Shown: in pieces, positions 28,431-37,745 of the stretch
How the letters are laid out: each line of letters starts with the position of its first letter
Numbering within the stretch: the stretch's first letter is position 1
Source of the DNA: Gammaproteobacteria bacterium
Lineage (GTDB): Bacteria; Pseudomonadota; Gammaproteobacteria; Nevskiales; Nevskiaceae
Length of the DNA: 64,000 nucleotides
Assembly: GCA_026398815.1 (NCBI GenBank)
Contig: JAPLSA010000017.1
Location: forward strand, 496,001-560,000
Reading direction: 5' to 3'
Translations under genes and position numbers: made by a program
Notes under the pieces: model-generated
What the model saw: only the letters and a program-made list of their open reading frames with translations
Database searches by the model: none
What the model was told of the DNA's origin: nothing

Positions 28431-31400
28431 ATGCCATTCCCGATTTCGAGTGTCGCTGTCCTGCCGAGTTTTGCTCGGTGCATCGCGGGATACGGTACTG
28501 CAGCACTGCTGCTCGTGATGAGTGCCAATGCGGTCGCCCAGACGGCGTCGAAGGAGCCGTGGGAAGAACTCGGGAATCGCGTCAAGGAAAGCGAGAACAT
28601 CTCGGCGCTGGGCAATGAGCTGTTTGGCGAGCAGGTAGGGCTTGCACAAGGAGATCTATCGTTCTCGAACACCGATGTCAGCGTGCCTGGAAACAATGCG
28701 CTTCCCGTCGCGATCACGCGAACGTTCAAGCTCGATGATCATCGCGGCTATCGAAACGATCATCCGTTCGCCGATTGGGATATTGATCTACCGAGCGTCA
28801 GCGGTGTCTATGCGACGCAATGGGTTGCGGGTACCAACGGAAGCACGAACCGTTGCACCGCAACGCATCAGAGCAGCGCAAGCCCACCGGCGTCGGGGTT
28901 CTTCCAGCCTTGGGAATTCTGGCAGGGCTTGACGCTGAATATTCCTGGTAAAGGCAGCAGCGAACTCTTGCTTGCCAATTCAACTGTGCCCTTGCCCGCT
29001 ACCGGCGGCCCCTATCGCTGGATCACCTCGGACCTCACGATCGTGGCCTGCCTGCCGACGATCAACAACGGCACTGGCGAAGGATTCATCGCGACAACAC
29101 CAGACGGCACGCGCTACTGGTTCACCTGGATGGCTCAGACCTACGAACCCCAGCTCAAGAAGAAGCCAGAGGGGTCGAGCACGACATATACGTTAGAACG
29201 GCGGCGCAACGCGCTGTATGCGACACGGGTCGAAGACCGTTTTGGTAACTATGTCCTGTATACCTACACCAATGCATCAACCGCGCCGATCCGCGTCACC
29301 CGAATTGCGGCAAGTGATGGACGTCAACTCGATCTGACTTACAACGCGAACGGGCACATAAGCACGGTTACGGATGACCTCAGAACCTGGACCTACGAGT
29401 ATGAGAACGTCACGATCACGGGCGGCACTTACCGCACCTTGACGTCCGTCATTCAGCCAGACTCACGTCGCTGGAACCTCGACCTCGCGCAGTTCTCGCA
29501 GACGTTCATTCCGAGACCTCTCGTCGAAGAAGGAAGCTGGAACTGCTATACGCCTCCCGAATTGCCTGTCATTGCGGACAAGATCGGTACGATCACACAT
29601 CCGTCCGGCGCGCAGGGTCGCTTTCAGGTCGGTGTCGTCCGGCACGGCAGCAGCAATGTGCCAACGACTTGCAGAAACGACATACTCGACGCTGCCGATC
29701 GGGCACGGATCACGTATGTCAACGCCCGCCCGATTGCCTGGGATGCCCTGGCTCTAAAACAGAAACGCATCAGCGGCCCCGGAATCGCGACCGCAGAGTG
29801 GAACTACGGTTACTCGTCGGCTTCCAGCTACGTGAAGCAGACAAATCGTCCCGACAACGTGGCGGTCTGCGACCCGTCCAGCTGTCCGCCGCCATCCTGC
29901 ACGAACGATACCTGCGCTGGATGGAGCACCACGACGATCACCGGCCCAACCCAGAAGATCATCTATCGCCACGGCAATAGCTACGCTTACAACGAGGGCA
30001 AGCTGCTATCGATCACAAATACGGCCGCGAATGCCAGCACGGTCCTGCGCAGCGAAGCAAGAGGCTACGACCTGAGTCTCATCAATCAGGCCTATCCCGC
30101 CCGGTTCGGAACCAGCCCGCGCTACTACGCAGCCGGATTCTCGTCCGAGTACTTGCGCCCCCAGTTCAGCGCAAGCATCACGCAGGAAACGACTGTCTAC
30201 AATCGCACCGTCAACAGCTTTGATGCCCTTGCGCGCGAGATCAGCGTTACCCGGAGCAACACGGCAGGTATCGAGCGTACCGACGTCACTGCATACCAGG
30301 ACAGCGTCGACCGCTGGGTGCTCGGGCAACTTGTCAGCAGCACCAATATCGACACCGGCATTGTCGAATCCCGAACCGATTACGATCCAGTCAGTCTACT
30401 ACCGGGCAGCCTATACAGGAACGGGCTACTGAGTCGGTCAATCGGATACAACGCGAACGGAACAATCAGCACGGTTTCTGACCCTCTGCAGCGAGTGACG
30501 ACGCTGAGCAACTGGAAGCGCGGTGCACCTCAACGCATCGAATTCGCCGATCAGTCGGTCGAAACTGGTGTGGTCGACGATCGTGGCTGGGTCAGTAGCA
30601 CAACCAATGCACGCGGTCATTTAACAAGCTATGGCTATGATCCTGTCGGCCGATTGGCATCGGTTACGCATCCGACCGGGGATACCGTCAACTGGGCCAA
30701 TCCTGGTTACACCTATGTGCTCCTGGCGGCAGCCGAGAACGGACTTACGCCTGGTCATTGGCGTGCGCGCCGGACCTTGAGCAACTCGCAACGCAGTATC
30801 TACTACGATTCACTGTGGCGCCCGGTCCTCACGGAGGAAAAGGACACCATAACCGGCCAGGCGCGTTACGTCCGCAAGACCTACGACACCGAAGGTCGAA
30901 CGATCTTCGAGTCCTATCCGAGCACCACGAATCTCGCAAGCGACGGCATCACCAGCGAATACGACGCGCTGGGACGTCTGATCAAGCGGCGGACTACCAA
31001 CGGCACCCTGCTTGAAACGATCAATTACCTCAGCCAGAGCCGTCGCAAGGTGACGGACGCTGATGGCCGGGAGACGACTATCCGGTATCAAGCGTTCGAT
31101 GCGCCGAGTTATGAACGACCGATCCGCATCGACGCACCCGAGAATCAAACAACGTCAATGCAGCGTGACGTCTTCGGAAAACTGTTGAAGGCGACGCAGT
31201 CTGGTCCTTTCGGCGGCACCACCTTGAGCTACAACCGGATTTACGCTTACGACAGCTATCAACGTTTGTGTGGCCGCAATGATCCCGAGAGTGGCTCAAC
31301 AGGCTGGGGCTACAACGAAGCCAGCGAGCTGATTTGGGAATTGAAAGGTCAGAGCGCTACCAGTTGCGTGACGACGATACCTTCGACTGCGACGCGGTTC

Positions 31401-33326
31401 ACCTACGACCTGCGTGGTAGAAAGGAATTGGACGACTACCCAGGCACGGCGAGCGACGTCTTTTATTCCTATGACGCTACTGGAAACCTGACCTCGGTCG
31501 GCAATCCAGTAGCGACCTGGACCTACACCTGGAACAAGCGCAATTTGCTTGAACGCGAGCAGGCCGTCGTCGATGGCCGGTCCTATGCCATCGACCCGAC
31601 CTATAACTCGCTCGCACAGGTAGCATCGGTCAGCTACCCCAGCCTTGGCTCGGTAGCCTACGATCCCAATGTGTTTGGCGAGCCGACCCGGGTCGGCACC
31701 TATGCGACCGGTATCGAATACCACCCAAACATGCAACTCGCAAGCTACACGCTCGGTAACGGGCTGCAATACACGCAGAGCCTCGATTCGCGCCAACGGC
31801 CTGCTCTGGAGGAGGTCCGCCCCCTTAATGGTCCTTCGGTCCAGAAGCTGTCGTATTCCTACAGCGACGGCGACGACCTGCTAACCATTGGCGATCTCGT
31901 GGACGGCAGCGACAGCGCCACGATGAGCTACGACGGCCTGCATCGCCTGAAGACCGCCAACGGCCTATGGGGCGACTATGGCTACGACTACGATCCGATC
32001 AACAACATCACACGCCGGACCGGCGGCGCCGGCACGCTTACCTATGCTTACGATGCCAGCAAGAACCGGGTAACAAGCATTAGCCGGGGCGCGACAACAC
32101 TGCGCAGCTACAGCTATCACGCCACCGGCCGGACCCTGTCAGACGGGGCACGAAGCTATACCTGGAACGCACTCGACCAGATCACCGCCGTCACCGGCAC
32201 CGCGAGCTACGCCTATGACGGCAATGGACGTCGGATCAAAACCGTGAAAGCTACCGGCGACACCGAATACGCGCTGTACACGCAATCCGGTTCGCTGGTC
32301 TATGTCGACCGGCCCGACGCCGAGAAGGCCACCGTGCACTTCCAACTCGGTGGGCGGCCACTTGTCGACATCACGCTCGACAACGGCTCGCCAAGCAGCA
32401 CATTGTACCTGCACGCTGATTTGCTTGGCTCGCCACGCACAGCCACCGGCAGCGGCGGGCAGAATGTCTACCGCGAGCACTACGCTCCCTACGGCGAAAA
32501 GCTCAACAACGTCGACTTCCGCATCGGCTATACCGGCCACGCCAATGACTACGACACTGGGCTGGTATATGCTCAGGCACGTTATTACGATCCGATGGCT
32601 GGACGCTTTCTGAGCATCGATCCGGTCGGGTTTACCGATGAGCTGTTCACATTCAATCGATACATTTACTCTAATGACAATCCTTACCGATACATAGACC
32701 CAACTGGCGGCGAATCCGTTCCGTTTCAGGCTTATGCTATATACGCCAAGGCACAGCAATCAGCCGCAGGTGCGGGTTATAACGAGGCAATGGCAAATGC
32801 GGAAGTTGGGGTATTTATAGACTCGTACACCCCAAGCTATCAGACACGTCAAGCATGCCTAGCTTGGGCCGGATTAGGAGCTTCTTTTCTTCCACTCTTA
32901 TATCCTCCAGCTGGCTTTCCCGCTTGGGCACTCGGTAATGCATTTTCTGCTATTGCCACATTCGATACCATTATGAGTGGAGGAGAAATGAGCAATCTAG
33001 GCTATGTCTCAATAGCGGCAACAGCATTATCAATGCCATCATCGGGATTCGCCAAGTTAGGCATGAATGGTGGGCAAGCTGAGATCACTTCTGCAATTGC
33101 ATCCCGCGTTTCTTTGGGGACAGCATCGGCAGGAGTAGTCACTGCAAGCACACCCAATAGTCAGGCTCCTGATCCGAAAAAATTATCCCAATCGCCCAAC
33201 AGTAAAACCTCAAATAACAATTCTAATGAAAATTCCAACGAAACTTTTTCCATTAAAAATGGATCAATTACAGGAACGCGTGGAGAATTAACGAGAATAA
33301 AAAAACCAGAATCACCAAAAAAGTGA
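28431..33326 (+). CDS. Exported RHS-repeat protein with unrecognised C-terminal tip
   Basis: 1631 residues from ATG 28431 (AAGGA upstream). A Sec signal peptide ends LLLVMSANAVAQ. The N-terminal part (to ~300) is a DUF6531-like entry domain (GDLSFSNTDVSVPGNNALPV); about 300-1390 is a long run of YD/RHS repeats (YDSLWRPV, YDTEGRTI, YDALGRL, YDPVNN types); the core closes with ARYYDPMAGRFLSIDPVGFT and NRYIYSNDNPYRYIDPTGG. The remaining ~200 residues are the variable tip: hydrophobic first (ACLAWAGLGASFLPLLYPPA), then S/N/K-rich low complexity ending RIKKPESPKK. From about 32,640 the DNA becomes A+T rich. RHS proteins often deliver C-terminal toxins; no toxin domain is recognised here, so activity is open. 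It is inserted antisense in the flagellar operon. Confidence 0.9.
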   Translation: MPFPISSVAVLPSFARCIAGYGTAALLLVMSANAVAQTASKEPWEELGNRVKESENISALGNELFGEQVGLAQGDLSFSNTDVSVPGNNALPVAITRTFKLDDHRGYRNDHPFADWDIDLPSVSGVYATQWVAGTNGSTNRCTATHQSSASPPASGFFQPWEFWQGLTLNIPGKGSSELLLANSTVPLPATGGPYRWITSDLTIVACLPTINNGTGEGFIATTPDGTRYWFTWMAQTYEPQLKKKPEGSSTTYTLERRRNALYATRVEDRFGNYVLYTYTNASTAPIRVTRIAASDGRQLDLTYNANGHISTVTDDLRTWTYEYENVTITGGTYRTLTSVIQPDSRRWNLDLAQFSQTFIPRPLVEEGSWNCYTPPELPVIADKIGTITHPSGAQGRFQVGVVRHGSSNVPTTCRNDILDAADRARITYVNARPIAWDALALKQKRISGPGIATAEWNYGYSSASSYVKQTNRPDNVAVCDPSSCPPPSCTNDTCAGWSTTTITGPTQKIIYRHGNSYAYNEGKLLSITNTAANASTVLRSEARGYDLSLINQAYPARFGTSPRYYAAGFSSEYLRPQFSASITQETTVYNRTVNSFDALAREISVTRSNTAGIERTDVTAYQDSVDRWVLGQLVSSTNIDTGIVESRTDYDPVSLLPGSLYRNGLLSRSIGYNANGTISTVSDPLQRVTTLSNWKRGAPQRIEFADQSVETGVVDDRGWVSSTTNARGHLTSYGYDPVGRLASVTHPTGDTVNWANPGYTYVLLAAAENGLTPGHWRARRTLSNSQRSIYYDSLWRPVLTEEKDTITGQARYVRKTYDTEGRTIFESYPSTTNLASDGITSEYDALGRLIKRRTTNGTLLETINYLSQSRRKVTDADGRETTIRYQAFDAPSYERPIRIDAPENQTTSMQRDVFGKLLKATQSGPFGGTTLSYNRIYAYDSYQRLCGRNDPESGSTGWGYNEASELIWELKGQSATSCVTTIPSTATRFTYDLRGRKELDDYPGTASDVFYSYDATGNLTSVGNPVATWTYTWNKRNLLEREQAVVDGRSYAIDPTYNSLAQVASVSYPSLGSVAYDPNVFGEPTRVGTYATGIEYHPNMQLASYTLGNGLQYTQSLDSRQRPALEEVRPLNGPSVQKLSYSYSDGDDLLTIGDLVDGSDSATMSYDGLHRLKTANGLWGDYGYDYDPINNITRRTGGAGTLTYAYDASKNRVTSISRGATTLRSYSYHATGRTLSDGARSYTWNALDQITAVTGTASYAYDGNGRRIKTVKATGDTEYALYTQSGSLVYVDRPDAEKATVHFQLGGRPLVDITLDNGSPSSTLYLHADLLGSPRTATGSGGQNVYREHYAPYGEKLNNVDFRIGYTGHANDYDTGLVYAQARYYDPMAGRFLSIDPVGFTDELFTFNRYIYSNDNPYRYIDPTGGESVPFQAYAIYAKAQQSAAGAGYNEAMANAEVGVFIDSYTPSYQTRQACLAWAGLGASFLPLLYPPAGFPAWALGNAFSAIATFDTIMSGGEMSNLGYVSIAATALSMPSSGFAKLGMNGGQAEITSAIASRVSLGTASAGVVTASTPNSQAPDPKKLSQSPNSKTSNNNSNENSNETFSIKNGSITGTRGELTRIKKPESPKK

Positions 33327-34520
33327 TCCCGAGCTAAGTAATAGTTTTTGGATAAAGTCACTGACGCCCAGCCACCACGCAAGACATGAATGTTAACAGT
33401 AGATTTACCGGCACGCTCAAGTCTGAGCGCGGAAACAAAACTTTGCGAAAATATAGTTCATTATTTCAAAATTTTTAATAAATTCGAAATGTATGAAAAA
33501 CGACGATTCACAACTGTGGCTTGTGCAAAGACACTGATCCATTTTTCGGAGAAGACATAGGGTTACTTCTAGCCATTTACGCACTGATCAGTGCCTTTTA
33601 AGAGCACTGCTGCGGTAGGCCGTTGGCGTTCTCGTTGGCTCGAGTTGGCAAAGCTATGCAGACCATAGAAATAGACGGTGACACAAACTCTCTTGGTCAG
33701 TCGCTCATGCAGCGCCATCTCCTTACCTTGATTGTTTGTCAGCGTCTGGCGAATCACTAGGTCGGCGATGCCGTACGGCTTGGTGATAAACGCCGACGGT
33801 TTCAAGCTTCTACAGCGGCCAGCACCTTGGCTAGCAGGAGCAGCCGCGTGGTTTGTTTGACCAGTACGGCGATGGCAGACTCGATCTCGCGCACCCGGAC
33901 CAGGTTCCCTCCCCAGCATCCGGCAACTGGCACTCCTCGACTCTGAGGGTAGCCTTGCCGTTTTGATCTCCGTACGCCGAGCGCCGCCTGCGACGCTAGC
34001 GCAGTCAATCGATCAACTCTTTTCTCAACTCGCCCTTGGGTAGCGCGTAGATCGTCACGTAGATTGTCTCGTGACTCATTCACAACTACAGTCAGAGGCA
34101 TGTGCCGACTTCAGCTTGGTCGCGATCTACTGCGGCAGCACTGCCCCCCGAAGCGTTTCAAACACTTACGGCCTCGACTGGCCCGAAGTATCCAGCGCCG
34201 GCAGCAGCCGCGACGCCAGTCGACGCAGCTTCCGTCAGCCGTTTCGTGGCTCCACACCGATAGCCCATGCTACCAATCGTGTTACGTAACGGTTCTCGCT
34301 TGATCGTCGTCCAGCCTCGACGCAAACTTCGGGCTTCGTGGGAATCGTCCATCTTTTCAATTAGTACCTCGCAATCATCACCCGTTCTTGAGACTGCAGA
34401 TGTCGCATCAATTCTCTTCCAGCATACAGTACTTTATCTTTAGTAAATTGTTGTATTTTGGAATTAATCGTGCCGAATTAAGATTTCCGCCCGGATGTGG
34501 AAAATGAATAATAAAATATT
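33327..34520. other. Gene-poor A+T-rich stretch with transposase debris
   Basis: No intact gene. 33327-33560 is A+T rich non-coding DNA following the RHS tip; 33560-34190 is the IS30-type remnant listed separately; 34190-34520 has no coding character. No cognate immunity gene is seen directly after the RHS stop. Confidence 0.6.
33569..34130 (-). mobile_element. IS30-family transposase remnant
   Basis: Broken reading frames on the minus strand, in order, match the C-terminal two thirds of an IS30-family transposase: IATKLKSAHASD (about 34,128-34,093), MSHETIYVTIYALPKGELRK (from 34,079, then a stop and frameshift), GGNLVRVREIESAIAVLVKQ TTRLLLLAKV (about 33,930-33,820), and TLTNNQGKEMALHERLTKR..VTVYFYG..LLKGTDQ (about 33,750-33,590). 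The catalytic DDE Asp region (EGD becomes GGN) and the QRGTNEN block are destroyed. Not active. Ends and target duplications are not visible. Confidence 0.8.
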
Positions 34521-34904
34521 ATGAAAACCGACAAAGAAACCTCAAAAGAAGTATTCTCAGCCTCTGATTTTCAGTATCTCTGGCTGTACCCTGTTATTAT
34601 GCAAATGAATTTTACATTGCTGTTTAACGGAGTTGTTGCTCTCATTATCATGGTAGCAATTCATGCGCGCATGGCATATTTCATCCGACAAAAGAAGCTT
34701 GCGCCAATGTCGAATTTTTTGAAGTACTCAATCGTTGCAATAACTGTATTCGGATACATACTTTGTGTAGCCGGGATCATTGTTCACCCCATGAGTGGAG
34801 GAGTTTGGTATTTTGAAGCGTACCTTCCGTTACTGATTTTTTCTTCCGCTGCCAATTACTCATACAGAAGAATCGTCGGTTGGTCGCGATCCATTGACGG
34901 CTAA
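34521..34904 (+). CDS. Small four-TM membrane protein, unrecognised
   Basis: 127 residues, no family recognised. A polar N-terminus (MKTDKETSKEVFSASDFQYL) is followed by four hydrophobic stretches: LLFNGVVALIIMVAIHARMA, YSIVAITVFGYILCVAGIIV, a short one around VWYFEAYLPLLIFSSA, and a weaker first one near WLYPVIMQMNF. Base composition is A+T rich, as in the RHS tip and unlike all host genes nearby, so it came with the island. Its place after the RHS gene makes it a candidate immunity protein, especially if the hydrophobic tip acts on membranes, but 1.2 kb with a transposase remnant lies between. No strong Shine-Dalgarno. Confidence 0.6.
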   Translation: MKTDKETSKEVFSASDFQYLWLYPVIMQMNFTLLFNGVVALIIMVAIHARMAYFIRQKKLAPMSNFLKYSIVAITVFGYILCVAGIIVHPMSGGVWYFEAYLPLLIFSSAANYSYRRIVGWSRSIDG

Positions 34905-34934
34905 CGCGCAGGGCGAGTTGAAACGAAGCGAAAC

Positions 34935-35680
34935 TCCGCGACGCACTACACCTTCAACCTGCGCAGCAGGAATGCACTGCACGACTATCTCAGCACGGCT
35001 GGCATCGCGTCGTGCTCCTACGATGCTGCGGGGAACCTGACCACCGTTGGCAATCCGGTGGGGATCTGTACCTACGCTTGGAGAAGACGCAACCTGCTCA
35101 ACAGTAGCAGGCTGTCCTTGATGCCGAGCCCACGCGCTCGATCAGACCAACAATCCGCTGACCCAGGTCGCGTCGGTCTGCTATCCCGTCCTCGGCCCCG
35201 GTGGTCCACGACTCCAACGTGTTAGGAATACCGACCCGGGTCGCATCTTCGCCACCAGTATCAAATATCACCCGAGCAGGCAACACCCGAACTGCAGACT
35301 AGGCAACAGGACCGGTGCACTCAAAGCGTCGAGTCGCGCCAGCGGCCTGTCCTGGAGCAGGTCCGTCCGTTCGGCGGGATTGTGTCCAAAAAGCTGTCGT
35401 ATTCCGACGGCGACCGAGCGATCTGCCAACGATCGGCGATCTCGTCGACGGCACCGATAGCGCCGCGATGAGCTTACGAAGGCCTGCATCGGCTAAAAGC
35501 CATCAGCGGCCTCTGGGGCAACTACGACCCGATCAGAAGCATTAGCCGTCGGACCGCACCCGGGCATTCTCACGTACGCCCACGACGCCAGCGTAAGCCG
35601 GGGACGAGCATCACCTGCAGCCCGGCGGAGCTACGCAGCCGCGGCAATCGTACCCTCAGCCGGACCTTCTTAGATGTCCA
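34935..35680 (+). pseudogene. Decayed RHS core fragment
   Basis: A degraded copy of the RHS core, colinear with 31,390-32,140 of the intact gene. Matching stretches include CTGACCACCGTTGGCAATCC (against CTGACCTCGGTCGGCAATCC), the GTCGTATTCC..GACGGCGACC block and GCATTAGCC..GG..GACC. Many indels and stops prevent translation. It ends about 10 bp short of the fliP stop codon. It shows that a second RHS gene, or a longer ancestor, once lay here. Confidence 0.85.
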
Positions 35681-35692
35681 CTGGCCGCCCCA

Positions 35693-36442
35693 TTAGGGCG
35701 TCGCGAAGCTCGACGCCAGCGTGCCCATCACCAGCGCCCAGCCATCGACCAGCACGAACAGCATCAGCTTGAACGGCAGCGAGATGATCACCGGGCTCAG
35801 CATCATCATGCCGAGGCTCATCAGCACGCTGGCCACCACCAGGTCGATGACCACGAACGGGATGAACAGCAGGAAGCCGATCTGGAATGCGGTGGTCAGT
35901 TCGCTGGTCAGGAACGAGGCCGCCAGCACCGCGAACGGCACTGCATCGGCATCGGCGTACGGGCCGTCGTTGCCGGCGATCTTCGCGAAGGTCATCAGGT
36001 CGGCCTCGCGGGTCTGGGCCATCATGAAGCCGCGAATCGGCTTGGCCGCCGCCGCCAGCGCCGGCTCGAACTGCATCTGGCCATCCAGATAAGGCTTGGC
36101 GGCATCGGTGTAGACCCGCTCGAACACCGGCTGCATCACGAACAGGGTCAGAAACAGCGCCAAGCCCACGAGGATCTGGTTCGATGGCGTACCGCCGGTG
36201 CCGAGTGCCTGCCGCAGCAGACCAAGCACGACGACGATGCGGGTGAACGCCGTCATCGCCAGCAGCGCTGCCGGCAGCAAGGTGAGCGCCGTCATCATCA
36301 ACAGCACTTGCAGACTCAAGGAGTAGCTCTGCCCGCCGCCCGGCGCCGGACTGACATTCAGGGCCGGCAGGCCACTACCCTGCGCGAAGGCATCGGCGAC
36401 CGGCAAAACCGTGAGCAGGATCGCCGCCAGCCCACCGGTCAT
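35693..36442 (-). CDS. fliP: FliP, flagellar export channel protein
   Basis: 249 residues from ATG 36442, close to the usual 245. A cleaved signal sequence (LAAILLTVLPVADAFAQ) is followed by SLSLQVLLMMTALTLLPAAL, MTAFTRIVVVLGLLRQALGT and PSNQILVGLALFLTLFVMQP, the hallmark FliP helices, and the C-terminal FIPFVVIDLVVASVLMSLGM MMLSP. The frame stays open 477 bp upstream, but that part is repeat DNA (HPGAGRNPV-type peptides) and I exclude it. The likely start lies within a degenerate copy of the repeat (36439-36465), and no good Shine-Dalgarno is seen. The gene is intact although both flanks are invaded. Confidence 0.93.
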   Translation of the reverse strand: MTGGLAAILLTVLPVADAFAQGSGLPALNVSPAPGGGQSYSLSLQVLLMMTALTLLPAALLAMTAFTRIVVVLGLLRQALGTGGTPSNQILVGLALFLTLFVMQPVFERVYTDAAKPYLDGQMQFEPALAAAAKPIRGFMMAQTREADLMTFAKIAGNDGPYADADAVPFAVLAASFLTSELTTAFQIGFLLFIPFVVIDLVVASVLMSLGMMMLSPVIISLPFKLMLFVLVDGWALVMGTLASSFATP

Positions 36443-36890
36443 GCCGGCGACGGCTGGCATCCAGCGCTGACGGGAGCGCTGCGGCACTGGATTCCGGCTT
36501 TCGCCGGAATGACGGTTGTTGGGTGTCATCGCCGATTCGAAGCCACCGTGAAAGTCAGCAATTGCAGCGGAAGCAGTGGCGGTAGCAGAAGCAGTGCTGC
36601 AACCCGCCAGCTCGTCATTCCGGCGAAAGCCGGAATCCAGCCCCTCACGGCTGCGCGACAGCATGACCACTGGATTCCGGCCTGCGCCAGGATGACGGTT
36701 GTCGGGGGTCATCGGCGATTCGAGGCCACCGTGAAAGTCAGCAGTTGCAGCGGAAGCAGTGGCGGTAGCAGAAGCAGTGCTGCAACCCTCCAGCTCGTCA
36801 TTCCGGCGAAAGCCGGAATCCAGCCCCTGACGGCTGTGCAACGGCATGACCACTGGATTCCGGCCTGCGCCAGGATGACGGTTGTCGAGG
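36439..36890. repeat. 183-bp tandem repeat built on dispersed palindromes, between fliO and fliP
   Basis: Two full units (36486-36668 and 36669-36851) and the start of a third (36852-36890), period exactly 183 bp. Each unit carries half-palindromes GTCATTCCGGCGAAAGCCGG and ACTGGATTCCGG..GGATGAC plus a constant spacer with GGAAGCAGTGGCGGTAGCAG. Paired palindromes lie at 36439-36515, 36614-36696 and 36797-36879 and match the inner core of the 16,566 element. As 183 is a multiple of three, the frame remains open on the minus strand in front of fliP. Confidence 0.9.
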
Positions 36891-36915
36891 GTCATCGAGG
36901 GATCCAGCCCAGCGC

Positions 36916-37299
36916 TCATGACTTCTGCCCCAGCGATTTCTTCAGCGCATCGCGGAAGGCCACTGCGAACGGCGGCAGTTCCGGCGCGCCGTCACCGCTG
37001 GCCGGCATCACCGGCGGCTCGGCGTAGACGTGCAGCGTGCTGACGCCGCCGGCCGATACGCCGATCAGCAGATGCTGGCCGCCCGCTTCGATCAGCAGCA
37101 CTTTTTCCTTGGCACCCACCTGCAGGCCGCCGTGGATGCGCAGGGACACGCCGCCGCCGACTCTCAATCCCTGCAGGCGCCGCAGGCCCCAGGCCAGCAG
37201 GAAGATCAGGCCCAGCACCACCAGCAGCGACAACGCCATCTGGCCGAAGCCGGGCAAGGTTGAAGCGGCGCTGGCGGCAGCGGCAGCAGGTGTGTTCAT
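36916..37299 (-). CDS. fliO: FliO, flagellar export assembly protein
   Basis: 127 residues: one TM segment near the N-terminus (GQMALSLLVVLGLIFLLAWG), a basic LRRLQG stop-transfer, then a small cytoplasmic beta domain (GGLQVGAKEKVLLIEAGGQH LLIGVS), the standard FliO pattern. FliO assists FliP assembly. ATG 37299, 35 bp after fliN. Normally fliO runs directly into fliP; here 473 bp of repeat DNA separate them. Confidence 0.92.
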   Translation of the reverse strand: MNTPAAAAASAASTLPGFGQMALSLLVVLGLIFLLAWGLRRLQGLRVGGGVSLRIHGGLQVGAKEKVLLIEAGGQHLLIGVSAGGVSTLHVYAEPPVMPASGDGAPELPPFAVAFRDALKKSLGQKS

Positions 37300-37334
37300 C
37301 GTCAGGCAGGCCGTCGATCGCGCAGGTTCGGGGC

Positions 37335-37700
37335 TTACTTGAGCTTGCGGATGCGTTCGGCCGGGCTGATCACATCGGTCAGGCGCACGCCGAATTTTTC
37401 GTTGACCACCACCACCTCGCCGTGGGCGATCAGGGTGCCGTTGACGTAGATGTCGAGCGGCTCGCCGGCAGCACGTTCAAGCTCGACGACCGAACCCTGG
37501 TTGAGCTGCAGCAGGTTGCGGATCGGAATCCGGGCGCGGCCGACTTCCATCGACAGGGTCACGGCGACATCGAGAATCACGTCGAGATTGAAGTCGCCGG
37601 TCGCCACGGCGGCCGCGCCTTCCAGGTTGTCGAAGCTGGCGCGGGCATAGTCCTTGGTGGCACTGGACGGGTTACCGGGGGTGTTGGTGGCGGCGGTCAT
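37335..37700 (-). CDS. fliN: FliN, flagellar motor switch protein
   Basis: C-ring protein. 121 residues from ATG 37700 (MTAATNTPG), preferred over a TTG at 37745 because AGGA lies upstream of it. The C-terminal SpoA/SURF1-like domain is complete: FNLDVILDVAVTLSMEVGRA, IRNLLQLNQGSVVELERAAG, PLDIYVNGTLIAHGEVVVVN and GVRLTDVISPAERIRKL. It lies 45 bp after fliM. Confidence 0.95.
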   Translation of the reverse strand: MTAATNTPGNPSSATKDYARASFDNLEGAAAVATGDFNLDVILDVAVTLSMEVGRARIPIRNLLQLNQGSVVELERAAGEPLDIYVNGTLIAHGEVVVVNEKFGVRLTDVISPAERIRKLK

Positions 37701-37745
37701 CGGCGGGTCCTGGGCGGTGGAGTCTGGAAGTGGAGAACGGGGCAA

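Noticed and set aside
33569-34130. Intact insertion sequence
   Set aside because: Stops and frameshifts throughout, catalytic blocks lost, no terminal inverted repeats found.
36439-36890. CRISPR-like array
   Set aside because: Long 183-bp tandem units with conserved 'spacers' and no cas genes; this is a duplicated repeat block.
36443-36919. 160-residue N-terminal extension of FliP
   Set aside because: Encoded by intergenic palindromic tandem repeats; a normal signal peptide and family length result from the start at 36442.
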